Assembly: GCA_965277435.1 (NCBI GenBank)
Contig: OZ255821.1
Location: forward strand, 5,828,001 to 5,892,000
DNA length: 64,000 nt
Reading direction: 5' to 3'
Origin: Bog-105 sp965277435
GTDB lineage: Bacteria > Acidobacteriota > Terriglobia > Bryobacterales > Bryobacteraceae
The notes below the pieces were generated by a model. The model did no database searches. It saw only the letters and a list, made by a program, of their open reading frames with translations, and was not told the DNA's origin. Within the stretch, counting starts at the first letter, position 1; each line of letters begins with the position of its first letter. Both the position numbers and the translations under genes were made by a program. Positions 26,030-36,020 of this stretch are shown piece by piece.

Positions 26030-27258
26030 TGCGGAAAGTCTTGTTTCGTTCTGTATTGGTCCTGATTCTGATCGCCGGCTCGGTTTGGGGAGTGCGCCAG
26101 TGGCGTCGTTCCGCTACGCCCCTTGATTTACCGACCGCCGCTGCCCGGCAGGGTGACTTTCTTGTGCTGGTTCGCTCGCGCGGGGAACTCACGGCGCGCC
26201 GCTCGGTTCAACTCAGCGCGCCGCTCGACGTGCCGGACCTGCAAATCGTGTTTCTCGCTCCGCCCGGTTCGGCTGTGAAGGAGGGACAAGTAGTTATCCG
26301 CTTCGACCCTAGCAAGTCGCAGCAGGATTTGAAAGAGAAAAAAGCTGCGCTGGAGCAGGCGCAAGCGACTCTGGATCAAGCGGTGGCACAGGCGCGCATC
26401 ACGGGCGACCAGGATCAACTCGATTTATCGACCGCCTCGTACGCTCGTGAGAAAGCCCAGCTTGAAGCGTCGAAACAGGCGATTGTGAGCTCGATGGAGG
26501 GACAGAAGAGCGCCATCGATCTCGGTCTCGCCGGGGAAAAGGTAAAGCTACAGCAGGCAACGCAATCGCTCCATCAGAAATCCGATGAAGCCAAGGTTGC
26601 TTCGCTCAAACGCTTGCGCGATGCGGCACAAGCTGAAGTCAAATTGATCCAATTTCGCCTCACGCTGATGGACATGAAGAGTCCGCTCAACGGTGTAATT
26701 ACTTATCAGGCGAATCGCGCGCAAAACTGGATGAACGCGCAGCCTTTCAAAGTGGGCGATCACGCGGTTGGGGGCACAGTTCTGGCAGAGATTCCTGATC
26801 TGTCCACTCTCGAGATGGAAAGCAAGGTGGAGGAAGTAGACCGCGGCCGGATCGCGCCAGGCGATGCGGTGCGGGTGCACGTGGATGCGTTTCCGGAACG
26901 CGTGGTCTCGGCTAAGCTGGCGTCCATCTCGCTGCTGACCGAGCAGAGCTTTAACGAGTGGCCGCCGACAAGGAGCTTTCGCGCTTATGCCGCGCTGGAA
27001 CATCCGGATCCCGCGATGCGCCCCGGTATGAACGCGGGCGCCGATGTCATCGAAGAGAAACTCGCCAACGCGATCAGCATTCCGGCCAAAGCGCTCTTCA
27101 CCGTAAGAGGCAAACCCGCCGTTTATATTCAGAAGGACGGGCAGTACGTGGCGCAGGAAGTAACAGTGCGTGCGCGCAATCCGGACGAAATGGCCATCGA
27201 GGGCATCGCGGCGGGAACAGCCGTCGCCTTAGCCGAACCCGCAGCGGGCAAAACGTGA
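26029..27258 (+). CDS. HlyD/MacA-type membrane-fusion protein 2
   Basis: About 409 residues: signal/anchor helix (about 5-24), lipoyl halves (GSAVKEGQVVIRFDPSKSQQ and DMKSPLNGVITYQANRAQ) flanking a coiled-coil hairpin (about 100-205), beta-barrel and membrane-proximal domains (MRPGMNAGADVIEEKLANAI, then IPAKALFTVRGKPAVYIQ). The start overlaps the preceding stop by one base. It bridges an inner-membrane transporter to TolC. Confidence 0.92.
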   Translation: MRKVLFRSVLVLILIAGSVWGVRQWRRSATPLDLPTAAARQGDFLVLVRSRGELTARRSVQLSAPLDVPDLQIVFLAPPGSAVKEGQVVIRFDPSKSQQDLKEKKAALEQAQATLDQAVAQARITGDQDQLDLSTASYAREKAQLEASKQAIVSSMEGQKSAIDLGLAGEKVKLQQATQSLHQKSDEAKVASLKRLRDAAQAEVKLIQFRLTLMDMKSPLNGVITYQANRAQNWMNAQPFKVGDHAVGGTVLAEIPDLSTLEMESKVEEVDRGRIAPGDAVRVHVDAFPERVVSAKLASISLLTEQSFNEWPPTRSFRAYAALEHPDPAMRPGMNAGADVIEEKLANAISIPAKALFTVRGKPAVYIQKDGQYVAQEVTVRARNPDEMAIEGIAAGTAVALAEPAAGKT

Positions 27259-28619
27259 GCCAGACCATCACTCCGCTGCCGGTTGTCGAGCCGCAGCCTG
27301 CCCCACCAAGCAGATGGCCCCCACACAGACCCATTTGGATGCACAAGCTGGCTGTTGCCGGCGTGGTCCTACTGGCGCTGGGCTTTGCGGCATTCTACCT
27401 GGTGCGTGGTTATCGCGCGCTGCGCAGCCAGACCACCGCGGCCGCGGTTCCCATCGTGCAGGTGACGCAAGGCGATCTCAACCTGACGATTAATGCGCGC
27501 GGCGAGTTGCGCGGCCAGAATCCCGAAGTGCTCACGGCACCGATGATCGGCGGCACTGAGCTGCACATCACGATGCTGGCGAAGGCTGGCACGCCAGTCA
27601 AAAAAGGAAGTGTTGTCGTGCAGTTCGATACGACCGAGCAAGAGTACAAATTGAAAGAGGCCGAGGCCGATCTGGCGGAGGCTCAACAGCACATATTGCA
27701 AGCGCAGGCACAACAGGATGCGCAAGCGGAGGAAGATCACTATGCGCTGCAGAAAGCGCATACAGACGTGACGCTGGCGGAACTGGATGTACGCAAAGAT
27801 CCGCTACTCGCTCCTATCGCGGTACGGCAAAATGAACTGGCCGTTGCCGGCGCGCGCGATCATCTGGCGCAGCTGGAGAAGAATCTAGCGAACCGTCTGG
27901 CCACCGATACCGCCGCGACCGCCATCCAGCAAGCGGGTCGTGCCAAAGCCGAAGCACAAGCCACCACGGCACGGCAGAACATTGAAGCGATGACGCTGCG
28001 AGCGCAACGCGACGGGTACGTTTCGGTGGATCAGAATTCGAACGGCGAATTCTTTTTCTACGGGATGACGCTGCCCCTTTTCCAGACCGGCGACGCGGTG
28101 CGCCCTGGCATGGCGGTAGCCGAAATTCCCGACCTCAAAAATTGGGAAATCGAAGCCAATATCGGCGAGTTGGATCGCGGCCATATTGCGGTGGGCGACA
28201 CGGTGGCGGTGGAGATTATCGCGGTGCCCACGGAGAGCTTCACCGGTCGCGTGAAAGAAGTGGGCGGGACGTCGGGGCCGCCCTGGAATCGCCGATTCAC
28301 GTGCAAGCTGACGCTCGATCGGACTTCCTCAGAACTCCGTCCCGGCATGAGCGCGCAACTCACCATCACGACCGATCGTTTGCGCAACGTGTTGTGGCTG
28401 CCCGCACAGGCGCTCTTCGAAGAAAACGGCCGCTCGTTCGTCTATCTGCGTACCGGACGCACCTTCGCGCCGAAAGACGTCAAGCTGGTGCGGCGGAATG
28501 AAACGCGCGTGGTAATTACAGGGCTGAAAAAAGGGGAGACGGTCGCGTTGGCCAATCCGCTCGAGGTGAGCAAGAAGCCCGCGGGCAAAGCCGGAGCGCC
28601 AGCCGGTCTTCCGCGGTAA
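27255..28619 (+). CDS. HlyD/MacA-type membrane-fusion protein 3
   Basis: 454 residues from the GTG that overlaps the previous stop by 4 bases; the frame is open further upstream but that lies within the previous gene. A short Pro-rich cytoplasmic segment, one membrane helix (about 35-54), lipoyl/coiled-coil region (about 85-265), and beta-barrel and proximal domains (LRPGMSAQLTITTDRLRNVL, then WLPAQALFEENGRSFVYLRT). It lies just before the permease gene. Confidence 0.92.
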   Translation: MSQTITPLPVVEPQPAPPSRWPPHRPIWMHKLAVAGVVLLALGFAAFYLVRGYRALRSQTTAAAVPIVQVTQGDLNLTINARGELRGQNPEVLTAPMIGGTELHITMLAKAGTPVKKGSVVVQFDTTEQEYKLKEAEADLAEAQQHILQAQAQQDAQAEEDHYALQKAHTDVTLAELDVRKDPLLAPIAVRQNELAVAGARDHLAQLEKNLANRLATDTAATAIQQAGRAKAEAQATTARQNIEAMTLRAQRDGYVSVDQNSNGEFFFYGMTLPLFQTGDAVRPGMAVAEIPDLKNWEIEANIGELDRGHIAVGDTVAVEIIAVPTESFTGRVKEVGGTSGPPWNRRFTCKLTLDRTSSELRPGMSAQLTITTDRLRNVLWLPAQALFEENGRSFVYLRTGRTFAPKDVKLVRRNETRVVITGLKKGETVALANPLEVSKKPAGKAGAPAGLPR

Positions 28620-28627
28620 TTTACGGC

Positions 28628-29872
28628 ATGATTTTTGCGCGCTACCCATCCGATATCGCTTTGGCCGCGAAGAACCTTTGGGACCAGAAGACCCGCACGG
28701 TATTGACCGCGCTGGGGATTATCTTTGGAGTCGGCGCGGTGATTGGCATGCTGGCGATTGGGGCGGGCGCACGCGAAGAATCTCTTCGTTTCATCGAACA
28801 ACTTGGCGTACGCAATTTGCTGATTGAATCAAAACCGGCGGCGAGTGAGCAGGAATTGCAACAGCGCCGCCGCTCGTCGCCCGGGCTCACGGAGCGCGAC
28901 GTACGGATACTCGAGAGCAACGTGAATACGCTCGACCTGATTTCGGCGCGCCGCAGTATGCACCCGATGCGCGTCTTTCCCAAACCGCCGCAGGATCTGC
29001 CGGAACTCTACGGCGTGAAGCCATCATATGCCGAGATTCACAACTGGAAATTTGCGGAAGGGCACGCTTTCGACAATGTTGACGACCAGGGCAGCCTCGC
29101 CGTCGCGGTGTTGGGAGAGAGCGCTAAAGTCGCGCTGCTTGGTTATGCGCCCGGGCTGGGCAAGTTCGTCAAGATCAACGATACGTGGCTGCGGGTGGTG
29201 GGCGTGCTGAAGCCGCAGGTGAGTTCCGGAAGCGGCGCTCAAGCGCAGGATCCCAATCAGGTCATCTATATCCCGCTGAACACGTTTCAATACCGGTTCT
29301 TCGATGCAGGCGGCAATTTCAAAGACGAATTGGACGGGATCGACATTCGCCTGAAGCCGCATGCGGATAGCGTGATCTCAGCTCGTGTGGTCGGGGCGAT
29401 TCTCAATTCCACGCACCACAACACGTCCGACTTCTCGATCACCATCCCCGCCGAACTGCTCGCCGAGCAGCAGCGTTCGCAGGCTATTTTCACGTACGTG
29501 ATGGTGGCGATTGCCGCTATCAGCCTGCTGGTTGGCGGCATCGGCATCATGAACATTGTTCTCGCCACCGTGTTGGAGCGCACCCGCGAGATTGGCATTC
29601 GCCGCGCCACAGGTGCTCGCCGTAACGATATCGTGCGACAGTTTCTCATCGAATCGGTGTTGATCTCGATGGGCGGCGGCCTAGTGGGGATCGCGTTCGG
29701 CTATTTTCTCGCCTGGCTGATCGCTGTCACGGCTGAATGGAAAACGATTGTTTCACCCGCATCTCTTTTCATTGCCTTTGGAGTTTCGGTTACCGTTGGC
29801 ATTGTTTTCGGTATCTACCCGGCGCGAAAGGCGTCGCGGGTAGATCCCATTGAGGCTCTCCGCTATGAATAG
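28628..29872 (+). CDS. MacB-like ABC transporter permease without ATPase domain
   Basis: 414 residues with four membrane helices: one near the N-terminus, a large MacB-type periplasmic domain (about 60-275), and three C-terminal helices of the FtsX fold (VGGIGIMNIVLATVLERTRE, IGIRRATGARR, and IYPARKASRVDPIEALR). MacB proper carries a fused ATPase; this one does not, and no ATPase gene occurs in the cassette. Confidence 0.93.
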   Translation: MIFARYPSDIALAAKNLWDQKTRTVLTALGIIFGVGAVIGMLAIGAGAREESLRFIEQLGVRNLLIESKPAASEQELQQRRRSSPGLTERDVRILESNVNTLDLISARRSMHPMRVFPKPPQDLPELYGVKPSYAEIHNWKFAEGHAFDNVDDQGSLAVAVLGESAKVALLGYAPGLGKFVKINDTWLRVVGVLKPQVSSGSGAQAQDPNQVIYIPLNTFQYRFFDAGGNFKDELDGIDIRLKPHADSVISARVVGAILNSTHHNTSDFSITIPAELLAEQQRSQAIFTYVMVAIAAISLLVGGIGIMNIVLATVLERTREIGIRRATGARRNDIVRQFLIESVLISMGGGLVGIAFGYFLAWLIAVTAEWKTIVSPASLFIAFGVSVTVGIVFGIYPARKASRVDPIEALRYE

Positions 29873-31598
29873 TCGCTTCGCGGCTGCGATTTTATTACTT
29901 CTTACATTCTTCCTGCGTAAAGCCACCGCCACCGATCCCTTCACGAATTATGTAGAGTGGCGCTATCATCCGCCGTCGATGCGGATCAAGAATATCGAAG
30001 GCCTGCCGCAGAGGATTGTCGATGGAAAACTGCACTTGCATCTGCGCGACTTTCTCGAGCTCGCATTGAAGAACTCGACAGATATTCAGCTGACTCGCCT
30101 GGACGTCTATACATCGGCCAATAACGTCGTCGCCAATCAAGCTCCCTTCGATCCAGTGCTTCAGTTGGGCTTTAATACACTGCGCAGCGTGTCGCCCCTT
30201 TCGTTTCTTACTTTGGGCGGGACAGGCTCATTCGGGGGCGGCGGTGGTGTGATCACGAATCCAACGACGCCGGGCCAAACGGGGGCCGGGAATTCCGGTG
30301 GACTCGGCAGTGCCGGTAACCAGGTGATCCTGCCGCAAACCATCAGCAGCCTGTCGCAAAATTCTAACGCTACGTTCACCCAACTGCTACCCACCGGGCA
30401 AAACGTTCAGGCGCAATTTTCGGCCAACCGCAGTTCCGGGGATGGCTATCTTTATCCCGCACTTTTCGGATCTCTCAACGTCACGTTGACTCAACACCTG
30501 CTGCAGAATCGCACTAATCTGCAGGCCAAAGGACCGATTCAGGTAGCCCGCAACGAACTGCTCATCACTTCGGAACGAAGTCAGGCGACGATTGCCGATT
30601 CAATCGCGCTGGCGGCACGCCAATACTGGGCGGCGATTCAATTGCGCGACAACATCCGCGTCCAGGAGCAGAATGTGAATCTGGCACGCAAGTCGTACGA
30701 TCACGATAAGCAGGCGCTCGATCTGGGAGCACTGGCGCGACTGGACATCTATCAATCGGAAACGCAGGTGGCCGAGCGCAATCGCGATCTAATCTCGGCG
30801 CGCTATCAATACAAAGCTTCGCTGGACACACTGCGGCGCTTCATTGGCGCCGATCTGACGTCCGCGCTTCGTGAAACCGAGCTCGTGCTCGAAGATGATC
30901 CCGCGGCGCTGCCGCCGAAAGAGTCGATTCTGCCGTTTGAGCAGGCGCTGGCAAAAGCCGAGCAGGCGCGTCCGGAGAATCTGGCGGCTCGCCAGCAGAC
31001 GGAGGTCGACACGCTGAACGCGCGCATCTCGCATGACAGTTTGCTGCCCCAATTGGATCTATCGGTGCAAGGCGGCGGCACGGGGCCCGGTTTTAATCAG
31101 GTGGCCGGGTCGGCAGCCAACCCTTATCCAGGACTCAGCGGGACGCTCGGCCAGGTGCTCGCGTTTAACTATCCGAGCTACGGCTTCGGGCTTCAATTAA
31201 ATTTTCCCTTCCGCAACAGCACGGCGCGCGCCGGGTTGTCGAATGCCCTGGTGAGCCGCGCCCGCGACCAGTACACACAGCGCCAGACCGAACAGCAGAT
31301 TATTTTTGACGTGCACCAGGCGCTGAACTCGATTGATCTGGCGGCCGCTTCCATCGAAGCCGGCGGCCACGCGCGCGATCTGGCGCAGAAGAACGTCGCG
31401 GCGGAACAGCAGAAATATCAATTGGGCACGATCACTGCTTTTGAAGTGCTCGATTCGCAGACCCGCCTGGCCAGTTCAGAAAGCGCGCTGCTGGCCGCGT
31501 ACGTAACTTATCAGCAAGCGTTCATCGATTACCAGCGGGCGACCTGGAGTCTGTTGGATGGCCTGGGAATCGCAGTAGAAACACCTACGGTACGTTGA
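29865..31598 (+). CDS. TolC-family outer-membrane efflux protein
   Basis: 577 residues from the ATG at 29865 (overlapping the permease stop). After a signal peptide there are two long helical OEP repeats (about 210-330 and 400-560; e.g. ALDLGALARLDIYQSETQVA and KYQLGTITAFEVLDSQTRLA). A Gly-rich insert near 115-145 is unusual. It forms the outer-membrane duct of the cassette. Confidence 0.92.
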   Translation: MNSRFAAAILLLLTFFLRKATATDPFTNYVEWRYHPPSMRIKNIEGLPQRIVDGKLHLHLRDFLELALKNSTDIQLTRLDVYTSANNVVANQAPFDPVLQLGFNTLRSVSPLSFLTLGGTGSFGGGGGVITNPTTPGQTGAGNSGGLGSAGNQVILPQTISSLSQNSNATFTQLLPTGQNVQAQFSANRSSGDGYLYPALFGSLNVTLTQHLLQNRTNLQAKGPIQVARNELLITSERSQATIADSIALAARQYWAAIQLRDNIRVQEQNVNLARKSYDHDKQALDLGALARLDIYQSETQVAERNRDLISARYQYKASLDTLRRFIGADLTSALRETELVLEDDPAALPPKESILPFEQALAKAEQARPENLAARQQTEVDTLNARISHDSLLPQLDLSVQGGGTGPGFNQVAGSAANPYPGLSGTLGQVLAFNYPSYGFGLQLNFPFRNSTARAGLSNALVSRARDQYTQRQTEQQIIFDVHQALNSIDLAAASIEAGGHARDLAQKNVAAEQQKYQLGTITAFEVLDSQTRLASSESALLAAYVTYQQAFIDYQRATWSLLDGLGIAVETPTVR

Positions 31599-31607
31599 TC
31601 GAGGTTA

Positions 31608-34244
31608 TTATTCCTGGCGCAACGCTTTCACGGGATCGATCCTGCTGGCGCGGCGCGCCGGAAGAAAGCTGGCGAGAAGCGCGGCGAACGCCAGGAGCGG
31701 AATCATGATCGCGAAAGTTGCTCCATCAAGGGGCTGCATTCCTTCCACAAGATGCTGCAAGGCCCGTCCCGCGGCCAGCGCGGCGACCGCACCGACGCTT
31801 ACGCCGGCGATAGTCATCTTCAAACCCTGCCATAACACCAGCCGCATTATGTCGTGAATACTTGCTCCCACCGCCATGCGCACGCCGATTTCAGATGTTC
31901 GCTGTCCAGTCAGATAGGCCAGCACTCCGTAAACACCAATGCTCGCAAGCAGCAAGGCGAGTCCAGCGAATATTCCGAATAGCAGTGAAAGGAAACGCTG
32001 ATGGGCGAGGGATGCACCCACCAGCTGCTCCATGGTGCGGACTTCGTACAGGCTCTGATCGCCAGAGGCGCCGCGTAGTTCCTCTTGCAACTCCCGAACA
32101 ATGTTCAGCGGCGAGCTGCGCGTTCGAATCGTGATGGACATGACCGATGAAAAGAAGTGCAGAAGCCGGACGGGCACTTGGGCGAATGGGTAGTACATCT
32201 GGTCGCGAACACGCGACTGATCGTCGCCTGCCAAGCCCCAGTGGCGCACATGGCCAACGACACCGACGATCTCGATGGGAGCGACGCCCATGGCCGTAAC
32301 CCAGATATGTTGGCCAACCACATTCGTTCGACCGAAAGTATGCCGGGCGAGACTTTCGTCAATGACTACCACCGGCTGACTGCTCTCTCGATCTTGTTCA
32401 TTGAAGAAGCGGCCTGCAAGCAGCGGGATGCCCATGACCTTGAGATAGTCGGGGGTTACGGTGGAGCCGAGTGCGAAGGGCTCCTGGTTGGGAGGGAGTG
32501 GATTGGGGGTGGTGCGATAGGGCATAACGTTTTCCCCTTCACGCATGGGGATGATGTCTGCCAAGGCGACGAATTCCACGTCGGGCACGCGCCGAGCGCG
32601 ATCGACTACGTCGCGCCAGGCTGACCGGATCTGGGATGGATTGGCGAGCGACTTAGGGGAGAGTGCAAACCGGGCGGTCAGCACGTGGCGTGCATTGAAG
32701 CCGGGATTAAGAGAAGACAGCGTCAACAGAGTGTGGCCGAGCATTCCCGCGCAGGCCAGCAACACAAAGGCAAGCGCGATTTCAGAGATGACGAATGGAC
32801 TGTGCAGACGGCGCGAGTTTCCTGTAATGCTCCGGCCGCCTGCGCGCAGCGCCTCTTCGAGCCGATGCATGGGAACGCGCAGGGCCGGAGTGAGCCCGAA
32901 AAGGAGACCGACTAAAAGCGAGGTGCCGACTCCAAAACAGAGTACGCGCCAATCGATGTGAATCTCTTCGACGCGCGGCAAGTTACCGGGCCAGAGCGCC
33001 ACAAAGGGATGCACGCTGAACGCTGCTGCGGCGATGCCCAACAGACCGCCGCAAAGCCCCAGGACGGCGCTCTCCGTCATGCATTGGCGTACCAGGCGGC
33101 CGCGGCTTGCGCCCAGAGCCGCGCGCATCGCGAGTTCCCGTTCGCGAGAAATGGCGCGAGTTAGAAATAAACTCGCGATGTTGACGCAGGCAATCAGCAG
33201 TACCAGTCCTATCGCGGCCAGCAGCAGCCAAAGCGTGCCACGTACGTCGCTTACCAACTGCTGCAAAAGTGGATGGATGCGCATGCTGAGGCCGGCGTTC
33301 GATTTGGGATATTCTTCGGATAACCGACGGTTGATGAGCGTGACTTCGGATTGTGCCTGATTCAGAGTAACGCCGGGCGCCAGACGACCGATGACCTGAT
33401 TGAATCGCGCTTCGCGGTTCTGCATTCGCGGGTCAGTACTTTGGCCGAGTGGTGTGTAGACATCCGCTTCTCCCGACAGTTGAAAAGCCCGAGGCGCTAC
33501 CGCGACGACCTGGTATGTTTTGCTGTCGAAGATAAGCTCCTTTCCGACTGCGGCGCGATCAGACGCGAACCGGCGTTGCCAAAGGCCGTAGCTAATGATG
33601 GCAACAGGCGATGCGCCCGGCCGATCTTCATTGGGGTGGAAAGCGCGCCCACAGGAGGGAATGACGCCCAGAACAGGAAAGAGTTCTGCCGAGATCTGGC
33701 GGCTGTCCACGTGCTCGGGATTGCCTGGAGCGCTGACAGTGCCGCTGCTGTATGCCCAGCCCGCGACTCTGACAGAGCGGATCTCGTGATGGAGGTCCGC
33801 GAAATCGGGATATGAGAAGCCCCAGAATCCTCCAAAATCTTTTGTATATCCGTGCAGGGTTACCAACCGGTCTGGCTCCGGGAAAGAAAGAGGCCGGAGG
33901 AGGACACTGTTGATTACCGCAAACATGACGGTCGTCGCGCCGATTCCGAGCGCCAGGATCAGCAGAGTGATCGCGACGAAACCGGGCTTTTGACGGAAGG
34001 TGCGGAGTGTGTAGCTGGTGTCCTGCAGCAGTTCCTCGGCCCAGCGGGTGCCACGAGCATCGCGGCATTCTTCCTTCACTTGCTCCGGACCACCGAGGGC
34101 TATCCGGGCTTCACGCCGCGCTTGTGCGGGAGAGTGACCGCGGGTGATCAGGTCACTTTCACGTTGGTCCAAATGGAAGCGCAGTTCTTTTTCGAGCTGC
34201 TCTTCCATGCGCGTTCGACGCCTTAGACGAGACCACCAGCTCAT
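31608..34244 (-). CDS. ADOP-type (acidobacterial duplicated orphan permease) ABC permease
   Basis: 878 residues from the ATG that overlaps the padR stop. The cytoplasmic N-terminus (MSWWSRLRRR, then EEQLEKELRFHLDQRESDLI) is the conserved ADOP leader, followed by two MacB_PCD/FtsX halves (about 90-440 and 500-878), i.e. eight membrane helices, with no ATPase domain. The function of these proteins is not settled; they are a hallmark of Acidobacteriota. Paired with PadR upstream. Confidence 0.93.
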   Translation of the reverse strand: MSWWSRLRRRTRMEEQLEKELRFHLDQRESDLITRGHSPAQARREARIALGGPEQVKEECRDARGTRWAEELLQDTSYTLRTFRQKPGFVAITLLILALGIGATTVMFAVINSVLLRPLSFPEPDRLVTLHGYTKDFGGFWGFSYPDFADLHHEIRSVRVAGWAYSSGTVSAPGNPEHVDSRQISAELFPVLGVIPSCGRAFHPNEDRPGASPVAIISYGLWQRRFASDRAAVGKELIFDSKTYQVVAVAPRAFQLSGEADVYTPLGQSTDPRMQNREARFNQVIGRLAPGVTLNQAQSEVTLINRRLSEEYPKSNAGLSMRIHPLLQQLVSDVRGTLWLLLAAIGLVLLIACVNIASLFLTRAISRERELAMRAALGASRGRLVRQCMTESAVLGLCGGLLGIAAAAFSVHPFVALWPGNLPRVEEIHIDWRVLCFGVGTSLLVGLLFGLTPALRVPMHRLEEALRAGGRSITGNSRRLHSPFVISEIALAFVLLACAGMLGHTLLTLSSLNPGFNARHVLTARFALSPKSLANPSQIRSAWRDVVDRARRVPDVEFVALADIIPMREGENVMPYRTTPNPLPPNQEPFALGSTVTPDYLKVMGIPLLAGRFFNEQDRESSQPVVVIDESLARHTFGRTNVVGQHIWVTAMGVAPIEIVGVVGHVRHWGLAGDDQSRVRDQMYYPFAQVPVRLLHFFSSVMSITIRTRSSPLNIVRELQEELRGASGDQSLYEVRTMEQLVGASLAHQRFLSLLFGIFAGLALLLASIGVYGVLAYLTGQRTSEIGVRMAVGASIHDIMRLVLWQGLKMTIAGVSVGAVAALAAGRALQHLVEGMQPLDGATFAIMIPLLAFAALLASFLPARRASRIDPVKALRQE

Positions 34245-34585
34245 GAAGAACCTCCCTGCATACCGAGAATGAGGCCGACGCCTTCGATCAATCGTTGCCA
34301 ACTCGCGGCTTCCGTGGCAAGTTGCTTTCGGCCTTTTCGGGTCAACCGATAGAACTTTGCTTCACGCCCGGTCTCGGTCTTTTTCCAGCCGGCAGCCAGG
34401 AAGCCGCGGTATTCTAGCCGGTGCAGTGCAGGGTACAGCGAACCCTCTGGGACTTGGACTACGCCACGTGATACCTGTTCGAGCCGTTGAGCGATGGCGT
34501 ATCCGTGGATAGGGTCAACAGCGACGGCTTTCAGTATTAACAGGTCTAGAGTGCCTTGCGGGAGATCCGACTTCGGCTCCGCCAT
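34241..34585 (-). CDS. PadR-family transcriptional regulator
   Basis: 114 residues: winged helix with LPQGTLDLLILKAVAVDPIH, then GYAIAQRLEQVSRGVVQVPE and GSLYPALHRLEYRGFL, plus a short C-terminal helix. AGGAGG lies 6 bases before the start. It overlaps the ADOP permease gene, the usual pair in this phylum, and a nested inverted repeat sits just upstream. Confidence 0.94.
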   Translation of the reverse strand: MAEPKSDLPQGTLDLLILKAVAVDPIHGYAIAQRLEQVSRGVVQVPEGSLYPALHRLEYRGFLAAGWKKTETGREAKFYRLTRKGRKQLATEAASWQRLIEGVGLILGMQGGSS

Positions 34586-34596
34586 GAATACCTCCT

Positions 34597-34633
34597 ACTT
34601 CTATGGATATTCTATGCGAGCATGCATAGAAGT
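34597..34633. promoter_or_regulatory. Nested inverted repeats, probable PadR operator
   Basis: ACTTCTATG (34597-34605) pairs with CATAGAAGT (34625-34633), and TCTATGC (34611-34617) pairs with GCATAGA (34624-34630). All are built on the half-site TCTATG and lie 12-48 bases upstream of the padR start, overlapping the region of its ribosome binding site and promoter. Confidence 0.6.
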
Positions 34634-34707
34634 GCAAGGGTTGGTGTACGCTCGACTAAAACAAGTTTCGCTTCGCTTTTAAGCAGGTATGGCGGTATCG
34701 TACCTAT

Positions 34708-34902
34708 ATGGCTGTGGTGAAGGTTACCTTTACTTTGGATTCAGGGATAATTCAACGGCTCGGGCCTCTCAGCGAGCGAGAGAAAACAGCTATGCTGAGC
34801 ACTTTTGACCGAGTCGTTCCACAAATCGCGACTCGCGAAACGGAAGCAGTGGACCAGGAACTCGCGGACATTCGGCGGGCCGGAGGTCGGCGCAAAAACT
34901 AG
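34708..34902 (+). CDS. Small protein, possible ribbon-helix-helix type
   Basis: 64 residues. The N-terminal VVKVTFTLDSGIIQRLGPLS has the strand-then-helix pattern of ribbon-helix-helix DNA-binding antitoxins, but the rest is not diagnostic and no toxin gene follows. There is no strong ribosome binding site. It could be a solitary antitoxin or a DNA-binding regulator. Confidence 0.5.
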   Translation: MAVVKVTFTLDSGIIQRLGPLSEREKTAMLSTFDRVVPQIATRETEAVDQELADIRRAGGRRKN

Positions 34903-34973
34903 ACAGGCCGTTCCAGACGGCTTCGTAGACACGGTTCGCTGCTTCGGATAACGCGCTACTTGCGGCTGTCGGA

Positions 34974-35852
34974 TTACTGCGTCGCGAAGGTATCGCAGGA
35001 AGAAATCTGGCCACTTGCTAAGCCGCGTTTGAACCAACCCGTTCGCTGTGCGGAAGACCCGTGTGTGAAGCTCTCCGGACTGACCCGGCCGCGCGCCATT
35101 CTCTGGATGCGATCGTCACCTACTGCCGCCGCGCCGCCCAGCGCCGATTGGACATCGCTTTCGTTAATCATGTTGCGTTGCGCCGTCGAGTGGGCCCACA
35201 CGCCCGCAAAGCAATCGGCCTGCAGTTCGAGCCGCACCGATAGCGGATTCTGCGCTCCGGGATTGGCCTGCTGTAGCCGCCGCACTTTGGGTTCGATGCC
35301 CAGAATCTTCTGCACGTGATGCCCAATCTCATGCGCAATGACATAAGCCTGCGCAAACTGGCCGGGCGCTCCAAACCGGTTCTTTAACTCGTCGAAGAAT
35401 CCGAGATCCAGGTACACTTTTTCATCCTCCGGGCAGTAGAAGGGACCGATCGCGTCCTTGGCTAAGCCGCATCCCGAGGGATAAGCGTTGCGGAAAAGAA
35501 GCAGCTTGGCGTGGCGGTAGGCGCGATGGCCCTCGTCGGGCAATATGCGGTCCCAGTTGTTCTGCACGTCATTGAGAACGAACTTCACAAACTCCACTTC
35601 CGGCTGCTCTCTGGCATCGCGCTGGCGGTCGGGCACGGCGCGCACCGCAGTTTGCTGCGAAGGCCCTGCGCCGGAGAAAAGAGTGAAGAGATTCTTCTGG
35701 AAAATCAGGCTGAGAATACCGACAATGATGACGCCGCCGATGCCGAGCCCCCCGACTCCGAAGCCACCCCCACCGCCGCCGAAGCCGCCGCCGCCGCTTT
35801 GGTCTCGCCGGTCTTCAATGTCGCGATCAGATCCGCCCGGGGTCCATTCCAT
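34974..35852 (-). CDS. Neutral zinc metallopeptidase (YpfJ/KPN_02809 family)
   Basis: 292 residues from the ATG at 35852: a short N-terminus starting MEWTPGG, a Gly-rich segment, one membrane helix (about 35-52), then the peptidase domain with HEIGHH (zinc ligands) and the downstream conserved ELQADCFAGVWAH. The family is predicted to act in the periplasm; substrates are unknown. An upstream ATG (35906) is in frame but the MEWTPGG start matches the family. Confidence 0.9.
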   Translation of the reverse strand: MEWTPGGSDRDIEDRRDQSGGGGFGGGGGGFGVGGLGIGGVIIVGILSLIFQKNLFTLFSGAGPSQQTAVRAVPDRQRDAREQPEVEFVKFVLNDVQNNWDRILPDEGHRAYRHAKLLLFRNAYPSGCGLAKDAIGPFYCPEDEKVYLDLGFFDELKNRFGAPGQFAQAYVIAHEIGHHVQKILGIEPKVRRLQQANPGAQNPLSVRLELQADCFAGVWAHSTAQRNMINESDVQSALGGAAAVGDDRIQRMARGRVSPESFTHGSSAQRTGWFKRGLASGQISSCDTFATQ

Positions 35853-36020
35853 GTCAATCAGTTTGGCAGATTTGGGACGAACAGTTTTGGCAGATCTCCC
35901 GACCAACTTCTGTACAATGGCGGAATGCAGGAGTGAAGGCTAACGCACATTCCGCCCGTTCAGCATGTCATGCTGCTGAGACCAGGTATCAGTATGCTGC
36001 TGTATTGATTGGAGGAATTT

